Positions 42,546 through 52,333 of a DNA stretch of 64,000 bases are shown here, piece by piece. The translations under genes and the position numbers were made by a program. The stretch comes from Myroides phaeus (GTDB taxonomy: Bacteria > Bacteroidota > Bacteroidia > Flavobacteriales > Flavobacteriaceae). Each line of letters opens with the position of its first letter. Position 1 is the first letter of the stretch. Location: positions 1-64,000 of the forward strand of contig NZ_FNDQ01000013.1 in assembly GCF_900099675.1 (NCBI RefSeq). The letters run 5' to 3'. The notes beneath the pieces were generated by a model, which did not search any database, was not told where the DNA came from, and saw nothing but the letters and a program-made list of their open reading frames with translations.

Positions 42546-45356
42546 TTATTTTGGAGCAATAACAAATACACCGTATTTATTTAAGTTAAACATTGTTTTA
42601 GCTGTGTTTAAGACGTCTTCGGTCGTGATTGATTGCAATATAGTATCATACTGGTCAAACTCACTTAAATCTTCAAAGTTGAGGTATATTTCTCTTAATT
42701 TTTCTACCCATTGGTATGTACTACTACTTGTTAAGTGAAGTGTTTTGTTGTTTAGAATTGTACGCTTCATACGCTCTAACATCTCGTTGTTGATCGGAGT
42801 AGATTGTAATTTCTTAACCGCTTGTTTGGCGTATTCCTCTAAAGTAGCAAGATCTTTTTCCTCTGCAGAAAAATGTAAAGAAGTAAACGTTTTAGCTTCA
42901 GGATATAGAGTAACGTCAATATCTGAATACGGTGAATATACCAAACCCTCTTTCTCACGAGAAACATTTAAAAATGCATCATTTAAAAGTTCACGTATCA
43001 TTTGAGCAATAATGCTCTGTTTTAGTGTAGCATTTATATCACCTTTGAAAACGATTGAGACATCTGGTCTTTCAGCTTCTGACGTAATTATCTTAGCTCT
43101 TGTGATTTCTTCTTTCTCTTTTAGAGGATCAGCAATATTACTCTTTTGCTCTGTCCTTTTATGTAAGGGAATACTACCAAAATAAGTTGTTGCTTTATCT
43201 TTAATTTCATCTACTGAGAAGTAACCACAGATAACGATTGACATATCCTTAGGCGATCTAAATGTTTCGTTAAAAAGAGAAAACATATTTTCAAGGTTAA
43301 TTTTTTGGATATCCTCTTTTGTTTTTACTACTTGCTTGTCCTCTTTTGTACCCAATTTATACGCAGCTATTTTATGTGACATAGCCACAAAAGGATTGTT
43401 TAGATAATTAGGTGTAGTAGGAGTAGTAGTTAAAGACTCTATTTCTTCAGCAATATATTCCTCAAAATCTTCTTGAGGTATAACATAGTCATACAATTTT
43501 CTATAACTCCATTCAAATAAATCAGTTGCATTTGCTTGTCTGCTTGAAGTATTCGCAATACTCGCATTATCAATCATACTTACCAAAGTAGAAACTTCTT
43601 TTTGAGCTCCAATATCACTATAATCATCTTTAGAGAAACCATTAATCCAAGCTGTATCTATGAAATAAGGAGTTTCTTCAAACAGATATAGTTCGTTTTG
43701 ATTAACCTGATTTAAGCCTTTTCGTGTAGCGATTGATAATATATAATTATCATCTTCACTCGTTGTAGGTTTAATAGCAATGCGCAAGCCATTTTGAAGT
43801 GTTATTTCAGTAACCCCAATATTTTTATACTCTTTTTCAGAGATAATATGAGCTTTTGAATTAAAGGCAATAGGAGGCATAGTATCCCAATTTAACGGTA
43901 TTTCATTTACCTCATTACTTTTAACAGGTTGTTTTTTAATGAATTTAGTTACTTGTTTTGCCCCTTTTTTCCAGCTCTTTTCAAATTCTTTTTCGTTCTT
44001 TATTTCAAATAAATCAGGATTAAATTCGAATAAATATAAGTTGGCAGTATCATTTGCCCAAGTGTTTTTATGATGTGTATTGATATCATCAATTGAAATG
44101 GAAGCTATTATTTCTTGCGCTAAAAGATCTTCTTCACTATTCGTTAAGAAGTAACTATATGCCGCTACTTGGTCAATATAAGAGTTAGCTAAATAGTAAG
44201 GATCTGTAGAATTATTTTTGTTCAAAGCATTCAAATAAGAAGCTTTTAATGTGTTTAATTCTTCCTCAGCTATTCCATTCTGTTCTATAGAGTATATAAT
44301 GCTACTTAATAATCGAATCTCAGAAAGGAGTTCTTTTTTAGTTGCAGCTTGTAATTCAAAAGCATTTTCATTTCTATTAGACAAATACCAAGTAGAATGA
44401 TTAATGGCTTTAGAAGCCCCTTCTTTCAGTTTTTGCTTTAAAAACGAGTTATATAAACGCTCAATAAGTTGAAGCTTAAAATCCGCTTTTGATTCTAACA
44501 ACGGAGCTTTTACAAAGCGAATTATTTCAAGCTTATTCACTTTTGAGTTAGGTAATTCTTGCGTAACAAGTTTGTCTTTGAATACAGGGTTAAAAGCAAA
44601 AATATTCTGTTTTCTATTGACATTTGGCGTAGGATTAAACTTACCGAAATTCTGTTGAATTGCTTTAGTTGCCTTGTCAGTATCAACATTTCCAGTTATT
44701 ATAATAGTAGCTAAATTAGGAGTATACCATTTTTTGTAAAACTCTCTTAAGCGTTGATGGTCGATATTTATAATATCTTGTTCAGTCGCAATAGGCAAAC
44801 GATTCGCGTGTTTTGTTCCCTCTAATTTCTTTTTTGTAAAAGTAGATTCTACGCCATAATCCCTAATTTCTTGAATTACAATTTTCTTTTCTTTTAAAAT
44901 GGCTTCATCCGTTAACGATGATTTTCCTAAGAAGTTAGCTAAGATATTAAGAGCCAAGTCTAATTGATTAGGGGCTAATAGAGATAGTTCATAAACTGTA
45001 CGTTCATACGTCGTATAAGCATTAATATCTCTTCCAAATCTATACCCCAATGCTTGTAAAGTATCAACCGCTTGTCTATTCGGGAAGTCTTCCGAACCAT
45101 TAAATATTAAATGTTCTAAGAAATGAGCATAGCCAATTTCATCTTCTGTTTCTTGAAGAGAACCAATATTAAACACCAAACGAAATTCTGTGTTCGGTTG
45201 TTCTGTTGAGTGAATAATGTATTGCAAACCATTGTCAAGGCTATCAATTTTTTTATTCATTATCGTTGGTAATTCTTTAAAAAGACTTTGTCCATTACTT
45301 AAAAATGGACAAAGTGATAAAAATAAAGAAGATAATAAGATTTTGTATTTAGTCAT
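42546..45356 (-). CDS. M16-family zinc metallopeptidase
   Basis: The 936-residue protein has a signal peptide (cleaved after about residue 22) and two M16 halves. The N-terminal half carries the inverted zinc motif HFLEH (His78, Glu81, His82) and the downstream KEKKIVIQEI segment with the third ligand. The C-terminal half is the inactive partner domain (SIVFKGDINATL; VSREKEGLVYSPYSDIDV). M16 proteases degrade peptides. It is the last gene of a susC-susD-lipoprotein-M16 operon and overlaps the lipoprotein stop by one base. Confidence 0.92.
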   Translation of the reverse strand: MTKYKILLSSLFLSLCPFLSNGQSLFKELPTIMNKKIDSLDNGLQYIIHSTEQPNTEFRLVFNIGSLQETEDEIGYAHFLEHLIFNGSEDFPNRQAVDTLQALGYRFGRDINAYTTYERTVYELSLLAPNQLDLALNILANFLGKSSLTDEAILKEKKIVIQEIRDYGVESTFTKKKLEGTKHANRLPIATEQDIINIDHQRLREFYKKWYTPNLATIIITGNVDTDKATKAIQQNFGKFNPTPNVNRKQNIFAFNPVFKDKLVTQELPNSKVNKLEIIRFVKAPLLESKADFKLQLIERLYNSFLKQKLKEGASKAINHSTWYLSNRNENAFELQAATKKELLSEIRLLSSIIYSIEQNGIAEEELNTLKASYLNALNKNNSTDPYYLANSYIDQVAAYSYFLTNSEEDLLAQEIIASISIDDINTHHKNTWANDTANLYLFEFNPDLFEIKNEKEFEKSWKKGAKQVTKFIKKQPVKSNEVNEIPLNWDTMPPIAFNSKAHIISEKEYKNIGVTEITLQNGLRIAIKPTTSEDDNYILSIATRKGLNQVNQNELYLFEETPYFIDTAWINGFSKDDYSDIGAQKEVSTLVSMIDNASIANTSSRQANATDLFEWSYRKLYDYVIPQEDFEEYIAEEIESLTTTPTTPNYLNNPFVAMSHKIAAYKLGTKEDKQVVKTKEDIQKINLENMFSLFNETFRSPKDMSIVICGYFSVDEIKDKATTYFGSIPLHKRTEQKSNIADPLKEKEEITRAKIITSEAERPDVSIVFKGDINATLKQSIIAQMIRELLNDAFLNVSREKEGLVYSPYSDIDVTLYPEAKTFTSLHFSAEEKDLATLEEYAKQAVKKLQSTPINNEMLERMKRTILNNKTLHLTSSSTYQWVEKLREIYLNFEDLSEFDQYDTILQSITTEDVLNTAKTMFNLNKYGVFVIAPK

Positions 45357-46564
45357 TATTTGATTTTGTAGTCAACAGTTATGTTTATGTATCCTCCAGC
45401 TTGAGAGTGTCCCATTATAAATTTAAAAGAAAGTTTATCGTTTGATAACATTGCAGTACTTTCTGACCAAGTATCATTTTCATAATTATCTTCTTTTATA
45501 TCTTCATTATTAATTATTGCAGCAGGATTAATATTTGCTCCATTTTCAATGCTTTCTATTGCGATAGGGTTTTTATCATTAATGAATTGTTGTAATCTTT
45601 CATAGGCACTATACCTGTATGTTAAAGGGATAATTGTAATTTCTTCACCATAAAAATCTTTCCCCTTCCCTATGTAAGAAACCTCTTTAGTATTTAAGTC
45701 TATTTCAATATCATCCATCATAACTTCAAAGGTTTCTTTCGATTCTCGCGTAAGACCTATAAGTTCCATAATGTTTTTATTAGCAGGAGGTGCATATGGG
45801 CCTTGATTATTCCAGAATACAAGGTCGTCAATAGTAAGGTCTCTAAACAATTTATATAAGTAACTTTCTAACCCCATTGCGTTAGAAGTCATTTTTAATA
45901 CTGGTTTTTCTGCAGTAGCTTTTTCACTTAATGTAAATGTTGTTATACCATTAATTTGTATTGTTTTCTTGTTATATAAAGCATCTAAATTACCATCACC
46001 AGGAAAGTAGATAGTTCCTGTCATTTCCACATCACCAATCAAAGAATACAAATCTAATCCTTTGCTCTTATAAAGCTCAAGTAACTCAATTTGTTTAGGC
46101 GTTAATTCATCAGTAGCAGAAAGAGGTTGTAATGTAAATTGTAAGTGTTTTTCAAGATTCAGAGTACTGTTATTTTCTACTAATACTAAACTAATATAGG
46201 TTGGTTTAGTTATTACTTTTCTCGACGTACTTTTCACCTTTAATTGAGCTTTTTTTTGACCAGGTAAAAATTCAATAATTGGATCTTCTATTTCAAGAAG
46301 TTTAGTGTTTTCAAATACATTATCTTGTAAAGCAAATTTAAGTTTAATAGTTGTGTTTACTGCTTTTACAAGATGAATGTCTATTACTGTTTCATCAGTA
46401 CTATTATCTTTTATAAATACGCTGGTTTGCGGAATCAGTACTATTTTATTTTCACCTAAAAATTCTCCATTCGCATTATCTTCAGTAGAGCAAGCGAAAA
46501 AAGAGCTTATAGTAATTAGGAAAGCAGTTAAAACGAATATGTTTTTTTGTAATGTCTTTTTCAT
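45356..46564 (-). CDS. SusC/D-associated lipoprotein, unknown ligand
   Basis: The 402-residue protein has a lipoprotein signal ending in SFFACS (Cys25), then beta-sandwich-like repeats (IKLKFALQDNVFENTKLLEI, TYISLVLVENN) resembling Calx-beta/Ig-type domains. The C terminus has GYINITVDYKIK. It may belong to a Bacteroidota family annotated DUF4929, which I recall only loosely. It lies between SusD and the M16 peptidase and would sit on the cell surface, perhaps binding the peptide substrate. Confidence 0.65.
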   Translation of the reverse strand: MKKTLQKNIFVLTAFLITISSFFACSTEDNANGEFLGENKIVLIPQTSVFIKDNSTDETVIDIHLVKAVNTTIKLKFALQDNVFENTKLLEIEDPIIEFLPGQKKAQLKVKSTSRKVITKPTYISLVLVENNSTLNLEKHLQFTLQPLSATDELTPKQIELLELYKSKGLDLYSLIGDVEMTGTIYFPGDGNLDALYNKKTIQINGITTFTLSEKATAEKPVLKMTSNAMGLESYLYKLFRDLTIDDLVFWNNQGPYAPPANKNIMELIGLTRESKETFEVMMDDIEIDLNTKEVSYIGKGKDFYGEEITIIPLTYRYSAYERLQQFINDKNPIAIESIENGANINPAAIINNEDIKEDNYENDTWSESTAMLSNDKLSFKFIMGHSQAGGYINITVDYKIK

Positions 46565-46576
46565 TTTTTTTCAATA

Positions 46577-47953
46577 TTAGTCAACAATAGTCCATCCTTC
46601 ATTTTGAGTTGCATTAGGATTATATCTCATTTCAGAAGCAGGCAATGGCCAAGTCCACCTGAAGTCTGTGGATTTAATTGTAGTAGCTTTATTATTGCTA
46701 TCAGGTATATATCTGACAAGGTCAATATTCCATCTTTTTAAGTCGAAGAAGTTTATCTTTTCTCCAATGAACTCTTTCTGTTTTTGTAAGCGAAAGATTG
46801 CTTTTAATTCGCTTTGCGAAAGATTAGGAGCAAGCATATCTTGATTTAAGTTTGAAAGAAAATCATTTAATAACTGTATTGCTTCAACATTTTTATTTTG
46901 CTCAATTAAGCTTTCAATTAAAATAAAATAAGTCTCCGTATTTCTTGCCATAACAATAGGCTTTTGTGTTTTGTCTTCAGATGTAGTTTTATATTTTCCT
47001 AACAACTGTCTATCTATTATATCTATACCACTGGCTTTAAACTTAAATAGATATTGAGAAACGTTATGTCTAATATCCTTTTCCTCAAAAGAGAAAGTTT
47101 CATTGATATAGAAGTAATCACCTGCGTTTTGTTGATAATACAAATAGTGATTAGGGTTTTCTTGTAAATCATATATCCAATAAACATTAGAAGAAATACT
47201 TGCCACTTGATTATTCCAAAGATTAGCATACGTCGTTTCAGTATTAATCAGTTTAAAATTATCATTTAAAAGATCTTTAGCCAGCTTTTCTGCCTTTGAA
47301 AAGTCTCTCATAAAAAGAGCTACTTGAGCTTGTATATGCAGAGCTCCTTTTTTAGTTATGAAATAGTTTTTCTCATTAGGATAATCTTTAATGAGAGACA
47401 ATCCTTCTTCCAATAGGTTATTAATTTCAGTTAATGTTTCTGTTTGGGTTAAACGCTTATTTGTTTCCAGACTTAATGAGTTTGTAGGAATAATACCTAA
47501 AGCATTAGGAGTATAACGATCGCTATAAAGCTGCAACAAATCAAAGTATATATATGCTTTTAATAAGAGTGCATTTCCTTTAATATATTGCCAATCTTCA
47601 TTGTCTTTATTCGCATTATCATTTGAAAGTAAAATAGCGTTCAAATTTATTAAAGCATTATAGTAATCCTCCCAGATAGACGCAGTATTTTTTGTTAGTT
47701 CACGTTGGTCCCAATTATAGATAAGTTGATACTCTTTTTTGTACACAACTTGATAGTTGGGGTGTAAATCCTCTGTTAGTAAAGTGAATTTTTCAGAAGA
47801 AACAGGAAGGCTCTTATAAGCTTGAGATAATACCCCCATTGCTTTTATGGGAGTATTAATAATATTATCACCAGATATTTCGTCTTGTGAATTTATGTCT
47901 AAACTACACGCTGTAAGAAAGCCTATAGCTATAAATAGGAATATTTTTTTCAT
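46577..47953 (-). CDS. SusD/RagB-family nutrient-binding outer-membrane lipoprotein
   Basis: The 458-residue protein has a lipobox (FLTACS, Cys16) and the helical TPR-type SusD fold: N-terminal SQAYKSLPVSSEKF, WEDYYNALINLNAIL, an internal ALLLKAYIYFDLLQLY, and the typical C-terminal end FRWTWPLPASEMRYNPN with NEGW. SusD forms a lid over the SusC barrel and delivers ligand. It is two bases downstream of susC, so they are expressed together. Confidence 0.92.
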   Translation of the reverse strand: MKKIFLFIAIGFLTACSLDINSQDEISGDNIINTPIKAMGVLSQAYKSLPVSSEKFTLLTEDLHPNYQVVYKKEYQLIYNWDQRELTKNTASIWEDYYNALINLNAILLSNDNANKDNEDWQYIKGNALLLKAYIYFDLLQLYSDRYTPNALGIIPTNSLSLETNKRLTQTETLTEINNLLEEGLSLIKDYPNEKNYFITKKGALHIQAQVALFMRDFSKAEKLAKDLLNDNFKLINTETTYANLWNNQVASISSNVYWIYDLQENPNHYLYYQQNAGDYFYINETFSFEEKDIRHNVSQYLFKFKASGIDIIDRQLLGKYKTTSEDKTQKPIVMARNTETYFILIESLIEQNKNVEAIQLLNDFLSNLNQDMLAPNLSQSELKAIFRLQKQKEFIGEKINFFDLKRWNIDLVRYIPDSNNKATTIKSTDFRWTWPLPASEMRYNPNATQNEGWTIVD

Positions 47954-47955
47954 AA

Positions 47956-50900
47956 TTAGAATGTAGCGTTAATAGAAAAAGTTAAAATTGGTTGTAATAC
48001 ATCATTTAGAGAGCCTTTATCTTTTTGTCTGCGATAGGTGTAAATATTATCAGCTTGTACATTTACTTGTAAAGACTTGAAGTAGCGATTAATGAATGCG
48101 CTTTGTGTAATGCTATAACCTAATTGAACAAAGTTTAATTTTATATAATCTGTTTTATATATCGTCTTCGTTGTTGGATATTGATACAAATCATAAACAG
48201 AGCTTGGAAGTTTTTTAGCAGGATATAGTTTGTTTTCGTCACCAATTTCAAACCACATATTGTCTAATTGTCCTTTAATAGCATTCTTATTAGCATTTGT
48301 ATTATCTCTAATATAAGATTTACTATAAGTTGCTTTACCACCTGAACTATAGTTAATGTTAACAGTTAGAGACCAGTTTTTATAACTAAAATAGTTGTTG
48401 AAAAAGCCACTGTAAGGCGCAATAGAGTATCCTAAGTTATTGAAGTAATTAGGAGAGATACTATTTTCAAAGTTGATTATTTGCCCATCATTATCAACAT
48501 ATTGAGGCAATCCAGTAATAGGGTAAACACCATTATCGCGTAAACCATAAATGACACCTAAAGGCTTGCCAACTTCATATTCAGGAATGACAGATTGGTC
48601 AGTTAAATAAATTTTATCCGTACCATAAAGTTTTTTGACTTTATTAGCATTATAAGACATAGAAATAGATGAGTTCCATTTAAAATCAGCAATGTGTAGA
48701 ACATCTCCATTAAGCATTAACTCAATCCCCTTGTTTTCTAATTCCCCGATATTTTTTGTAAACGTTTTAAAACCATTACTACTTGCAATTGGAACAGTAA
48801 CTATGGCTTCTTTCGTTAATTCGTTATACAAAGTAGTTGTAAGGTTAAATCTATTTAGGAAACCAAAGTCAATTGTAAAGTTTGTTGAATAAGTTTGCTG
48901 TGGTTTTAAATCCTTATTAGGCAATGCAAGTAGTTGTAAAATTCTACTTTCTCCATAAAAGTTGTTAGAATTACTGAAAGTTGTAGTAATATCACGTGGA
49001 GTAATACCAACCATACTTGCTGTATAACCTAAAGAAGCTTTAAACTTTAAAGCCGTTAAAATGTCCTGTTTAGCAAAAAAAGCATATTCACTTGGAGACC
49101 ATGCAATACCCGTTGCCCAAGCATTGTTCCATCTGTTATTACTTGGTAAAAGAGAAGAACCATCCCTTTTGATACTTGCATAAAAATCATAGGTATTTTG
49201 GAATGTATACCCCAAGGCAGCTCCAAAACCTAATTGCGCATTTTTAATTTTATTTCCCCCGTTATTAGGAGCATAAGTCCCCGTTAAAGAGTTATTGATA
49301 CCAGAGATGCTGTTTATATCATCAGCAATACCATAACCAGAAGCAGAAAGTGATTTAATATTAGACAAATAATAATCTGAGTTTACTCCGATAAAAAAGT
49401 CGTGGTCTCCTATTTGTTTTTGGTAACTCGCACGAATATTTGAAGAAAAATCAAAGTTTTTGTTGTCTTCCTCTGATAAGTACCCCTGTGCATTTATAGG
49501 ATTATCACGTTGACTGTATGCAGTACTATATATGCGTTTATTTATTTCCCCTAAACTATAATCTGCACCAATTACTCCTGAGATGTTTAATTCAGGTAAG
49601 ACGTCCCATTGCATAACCAAAGAACTACTAAAGCGTTTAGTAGTACTTTTTTGATAGAATTGATTAATTAAATCTTTATAAGATTGATGTTTATTAAAAC
49701 TATACAATTTTTTACTCTCTTTAGTTTCATATGGATTTAGTATATAAGCGAGAGAGGTAGGATCATTGTCCATACCATTTTGAGTGTTAGCAGTAGCTAC
49801 CCCAAAGCTATTATTAATAGCAAGGTTGAAGTTATCTGTGATTAGATAATTCAAGTTAGCACGAGCTGTGATATGGTGAATATCATTACCAGGAATACGA
49901 CCTCCTTGTTTACTGTAATTCAAAGAGTAGAAATAGGTGTTTTTTTCAGTCCCCCCACGAACACTAAAGTTGTACGATTGAAAATGATTAGGCTTAATTA
50001 GTTCTTTAAACCAATCCGTGTTATATTGTTTAAGAGAATCGAGTATTCTGTTTCCCTCTGCTAATTTTTCTTGTAATAAGGGGCTATTTTGATAATTTTT
50101 AGTGATGTATTTCTCAGAGAACAAGTAGCCAGGAGTGGCCAGCATTTCTATTCGCTCTTCAAATGCTAATTTTTCATTAGTTCCCATCATTTCAACAGGA
50201 CGTTCTCCTCTAAAAGTTACTCCTTGTTTCATAGAAAAACTAAAAATAGGTTTGCCTTCAAAACCTTGTTTTGACGTTAATTCAATTACACCATTAGCCG
50301 CTTTTATACCATATAAAGCTGTAGCAGGAGCGTCTTTAAGTACTTTTATTGTCGTAAAGTCATTTGGGGTTAAAGTAAGGAATGTTTCTGTAGATATAAT
50401 AATTCCGTCCATTACAAAAAGTGGTTCATTAGCACTTCCTTTGTAATTAAAAGAGGAGTTACCTCTAATGCGTATTTCAGGTTTCTTTCCAAGTTCCCCT
50501 CCATAATTAACAGTCAATCCTGGTATTTGTCCTTGTAAAAGTTTAGCCATATCTATCTCAGAACGTTCACTTAATTTATTCATATCAAGTGTAACTACAG
50601 AACCAGTTAGATTACGCACATCAATATCATTTATATTGTGTGTACATTTTATGAGCAATTCTTCGAGTTGCTCCATAATTGGGTTTAGATAAATATTTTG
50701 AGAAGTATTTTTTAAAGACATACGGATTTCTTCAAAACCTAAATGGGAGACGATAATATCTGTTTGTTTAGGAGCTGTAAAAGAAAAGGTACCATTATCT
50801 TCAGTAATGAAAATTTGTTTAGTATCTACTAAGGTGATAATCGCACCTTGTATAGGTTTTTTCGTATGCTGATTAATTACTTTTCCTACATATTGTTGCG

Positions 50901-50970
50901 TTTGAGCAAAACATACAGTAGAAAGTAAAGAAAAGAAAGCGATTAATAAATTGATTTTAAGAGGTTTCAT
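47956..50970 (-). CDS. SusC/RagA-family TonB-dependent receptor
   Basis: The 1004-residue outer-membrane transporter has a signal peptide (to about residue 22), a carboxypeptidase-like regulatory domain (about 26-100), a plug domain (KLLQGQIPGLTVNYGGELGK; IRIRGNSSFNYKGS; VLKDAPATALYGIKAANGVI) and a 22-strand barrel ending ILTFSINATF. With SusD it imports a large ligand using energy from TonB-ExbBD, which is encoded at the right end of this window. The M16 partner suggests peptides more than glycans. It is first in its operon, with a consensus promoter. Confidence 0.94.
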   Translation of the reverse strand: MKPLKINLLIAFFSLLSTVCFAQTQQYVGKVINQHTKKPIQGAIITLVDTKQIFITEDNGTFSFTAPKQTDIIVSHLGFEEIRMSLKNTSQNIYLNPIMEQLEELLIKCTHNINDIDVRNLTGSVVTLDMNKLSERSEIDMAKLLQGQIPGLTVNYGGELGKKPEIRIRGNSSFNYKGSANEPLFVMDGIIISTETFLTLTPNDFTTIKVLKDAPATALYGIKAANGVIELTSKQGFEGKPIFSFSMKQGVTFRGERPVEMMGTNEKLAFEERIEMLATPGYLFSEKYITKNYQNSPLLQEKLAEGNRILDSLKQYNTDWFKELIKPNHFQSYNFSVRGGTEKNTYFYSLNYSKQGGRIPGNDIHHITARANLNYLITDNFNLAINNSFGVATANTQNGMDNDPTSLAYILNPYETKESKKLYSFNKHQSYKDLINQFYQKSTTKRFSSSLVMQWDVLPELNISGVIGADYSLGEINKRIYSTAYSQRDNPINAQGYLSEEDNKNFDFSSNIRASYQKQIGDHDFFIGVNSDYYLSNIKSLSASGYGIADDINSISGINNSLTGTYAPNNGGNKIKNAQLGFGAALGYTFQNTYDFYASIKRDGSSLLPSNNRWNNAWATGIAWSPSEYAFFAKQDILTALKFKASLGYTASMVGITPRDITTTFSNSNNFYGESRILQLLALPNKDLKPQQTYSTNFTIDFGFLNRFNLTTTLYNELTKEAIVTVPIASSNGFKTFTKNIGELENKGIELMLNGDVLHIADFKWNSSISMSYNANKVKKLYGTDKIYLTDQSVIPEYEVGKPLGVIYGLRDNGVYPITGLPQYVDNDGQIINFENSISPNYFNNLGYSIAPYSGFFNNYFSYKNWSLTVNINYSSGGKATYSKSYIRDNTNANKNAIKGQLDNMWFEIGDENKLYPAKKLPSSVYDLYQYPTTKTIYKTDYIKLNFVQLGYSITQSAFINRYFKSLQVNVQADNIYTYRRQKDKGSLNDVLQPILTFSINATF

Positions 50971-51008
50971 AGTTAGTGTTTAATTAAGACTTATTCTAAA
51001 TTAACGCA

Positions 51009-51039
51009 CAAAATTAAACATTTTATTAACTAATCAAAG
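51009..51039 (-). promoter_or_regulatory. Promoter of the susC-susD operon
   Basis: On the minus strand: CTTTG (51039-51035), an 18-base spacer and TAATTTTG (51016-51009), about 40 bases before the susC start. No adjacent regulator (anti-sigma factor, hybrid two-component system) is present. Confidence 0.7.
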
Positions 51040-51336
51040 GTATTTAGTTCTTTATTTAGATTAAATACTAATAATAGAGTAGGAATTAATTGTTAAAAAA
51101 GCAAGGTTTAATGTGTTTGTTTACAGGTGTTTATGATTATGTTTCTTGCTTTTTGTTTATATTTTAATTAGAATTAGTGTAAATGAGAATATTCTCACTA
51201 AGTGAATGTTGAGTAGTGTTTAGATTGAATTTATATTTTTTTTGGAGGTTTTGATAAAGTAAAAAAAAGAGTAGAAAGAGAGGAGAGAATAATTGAAAGT
51301 TTTAAGTTTGTAGATATTGATTTAAAAAATTATCAA
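51040..51336. other. Gap between susC promoter and dtd
   Basis: AT-rich, with poly-A and poly-T stretches (51241, 51261). No gene, repeat or structured RNA recognised. TAAGTTTG at 51303-51310 is a possible -7 for dtd without a matching -33. Confidence 0.4.
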
Positions 51337-51789
51337 GTGAGAACTGTAATACAAAGAGTAACACGTGCATCTGTAACTGTAGAAGGGCAAGTTATAGGTG
51401 AAATTGAAAAAGGATTGCTTATACTTGTTGGTATTGAAGAAGTAGATACACAAAGTGATATAGAATGGTTAGGAGGAAAAGTAACTAATTTACGTGTATT
51501 TGATGATGAGAATGGAGTGATGAATATGTCTATTAAAGATATCGAAGGAGATATATTGTTGGTAAGTCAATTTACTTTACACGCTTCTACAAAAAAAGGA
51601 AATAGACCCTCTTACATACGTGCAGCAAAGCCTGATTTTGCCGTGCCGATGTATGAGAAATTTATAGCACAATTGGAAAGAGAACTTGGAAAGCCAATTC
51701 AAAAAGGAAAGTTTGGAGCAGATATGAAAGTAGAACTCTTAAATGACGGACCTGTAACTATAATTATTGACACACAAAATAAAGAGTAA
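51337..51789 (+). CDS. dtd: D-aminoacyl-tRNA deacylase
   Basis: Dtd removes D-amino acids mischarged onto tRNA. The 150-residue protein has both active-site signatures: SQFTLHAS (from Ser77) and NDGPVTI (from Asn136). The start codon is GTG at 51337, chosen because MRTVIQRVTRASVTV is the standard N terminus and no suitable ATG precedes it. It begins a plus-strand group with a small membrane protein, the MazG-like gene and aroA. Confidence 0.95.
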   Translation: MRTVIQRVTRASVTVEGQVIGEIEKGLLILVGIEEVDTQSDIEWLGGKVTNLRVFDDENGVMNMSIKDIEGDILLVSQFTLHASTKKGNRPSYIRAAKPDFAVPMYEKFIAQLERELGKPIQKGKFGADMKVELLNDGPVTIIIDTQNKE

Positions 51790-51986
51790 TGAATACATTA
51801 GTAAAATATAGTTTTTTTACGGTTATATATATTGGATTAACTTGGTTTTTGTCAGATGAGTTAGGATGTGCCATAGCAGGAAATCAAACTTGTGTTTTGA
51901 ATTTTATGGTAAAATATGTTGTATTTATGGTATTGATGATTATTTATGACAAGTGGATTAAAGGAAAAATATTTAAAAAGAATTAA
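51789..51986 (+). CDS. Small two-TM membrane protein, unknown function
   Basis: The 65-residue product has membrane segments at about 5-22 and 38-54, two cysteines in the intervening loop (GCAIAGNQTC) that could form a disulfide, and a basic tail (DKWIKGKIFKKN). Its ATG overlaps the dtd stop by one base (TAATG), so it is translationally coupled and real. Function is unknown. Confidence 0.72.
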   Translation: MNTLVKYSFFTVIYIGLTWFLSDELGCAIAGNQTCVLNFMVKYVVFMVLMIIYDKWIKGKIFKKN

Positions 51987-51997
51987 GTGTAAAAAAG

Positions 51998-52324
51998 ATG
52001 AATATACAAGACGCACAAAAAGCAGTAGATAATTGGATTAAAGAACACGGAGTTCGTTATTTTAATGAGTTGACTAATATGGCTCAATTAACTGAAGAAG
52101 TTGGAGAAGTAGCCCGTATTATTGCAAGACGTTATGGAGAACAATCTGAAAAAGAAAGCGATAAAAACAAGGATTTAGGTGAAGAATTAGCCGATGTTGT
52201 TTTTGTTGTACTTTGTTTAGCAAATCAGACAGGAGTTAATCTACAAGAAGCTTTTGATAAAAAGATGGATGTGAAAACAAAGCGTGATCACGACCGTCAC
52301 CACAACAATGAAAAATTGAAATAA
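51998..52324 (+). CDS. MazG-like nucleotide pyrophosphohydrolase
   Basis: The 108-residue all-helical protein has the MazG metal-binding pattern: LTEEVGEVARII followed by LGEELADVVFVVLCLA, supplying E-x-x-E and E-x-x-D ligands. Small MazG-fold enzymes hydrolyse non-canonical or excess nucleoside triphosphates. The charged segment (GEQSEKESDKNKD) between the helices is family-typical. It lies 11 bases after the small membrane protein and 9 before aroA. Confidence 0.88.
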   Translation: MNIQDAQKAVDNWIKEHGVRYFNELTNMAQLTEEVGEVARIIARRYGEQSEKESDKNKDLGEELADVVFVVLCLANQTGVNLQEAFDKKMDVKTKRDHDRHHNNEKLK

Positions 52325-52333
52325 ACTGTTTAT

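Noticed and set aside
50971..51336. Search for an anti-sigma/ECF regulator or riboswitch upstream of susC and dtd
   Set aside because: Only a promoter for susC could be found; no open frame or stable structure.
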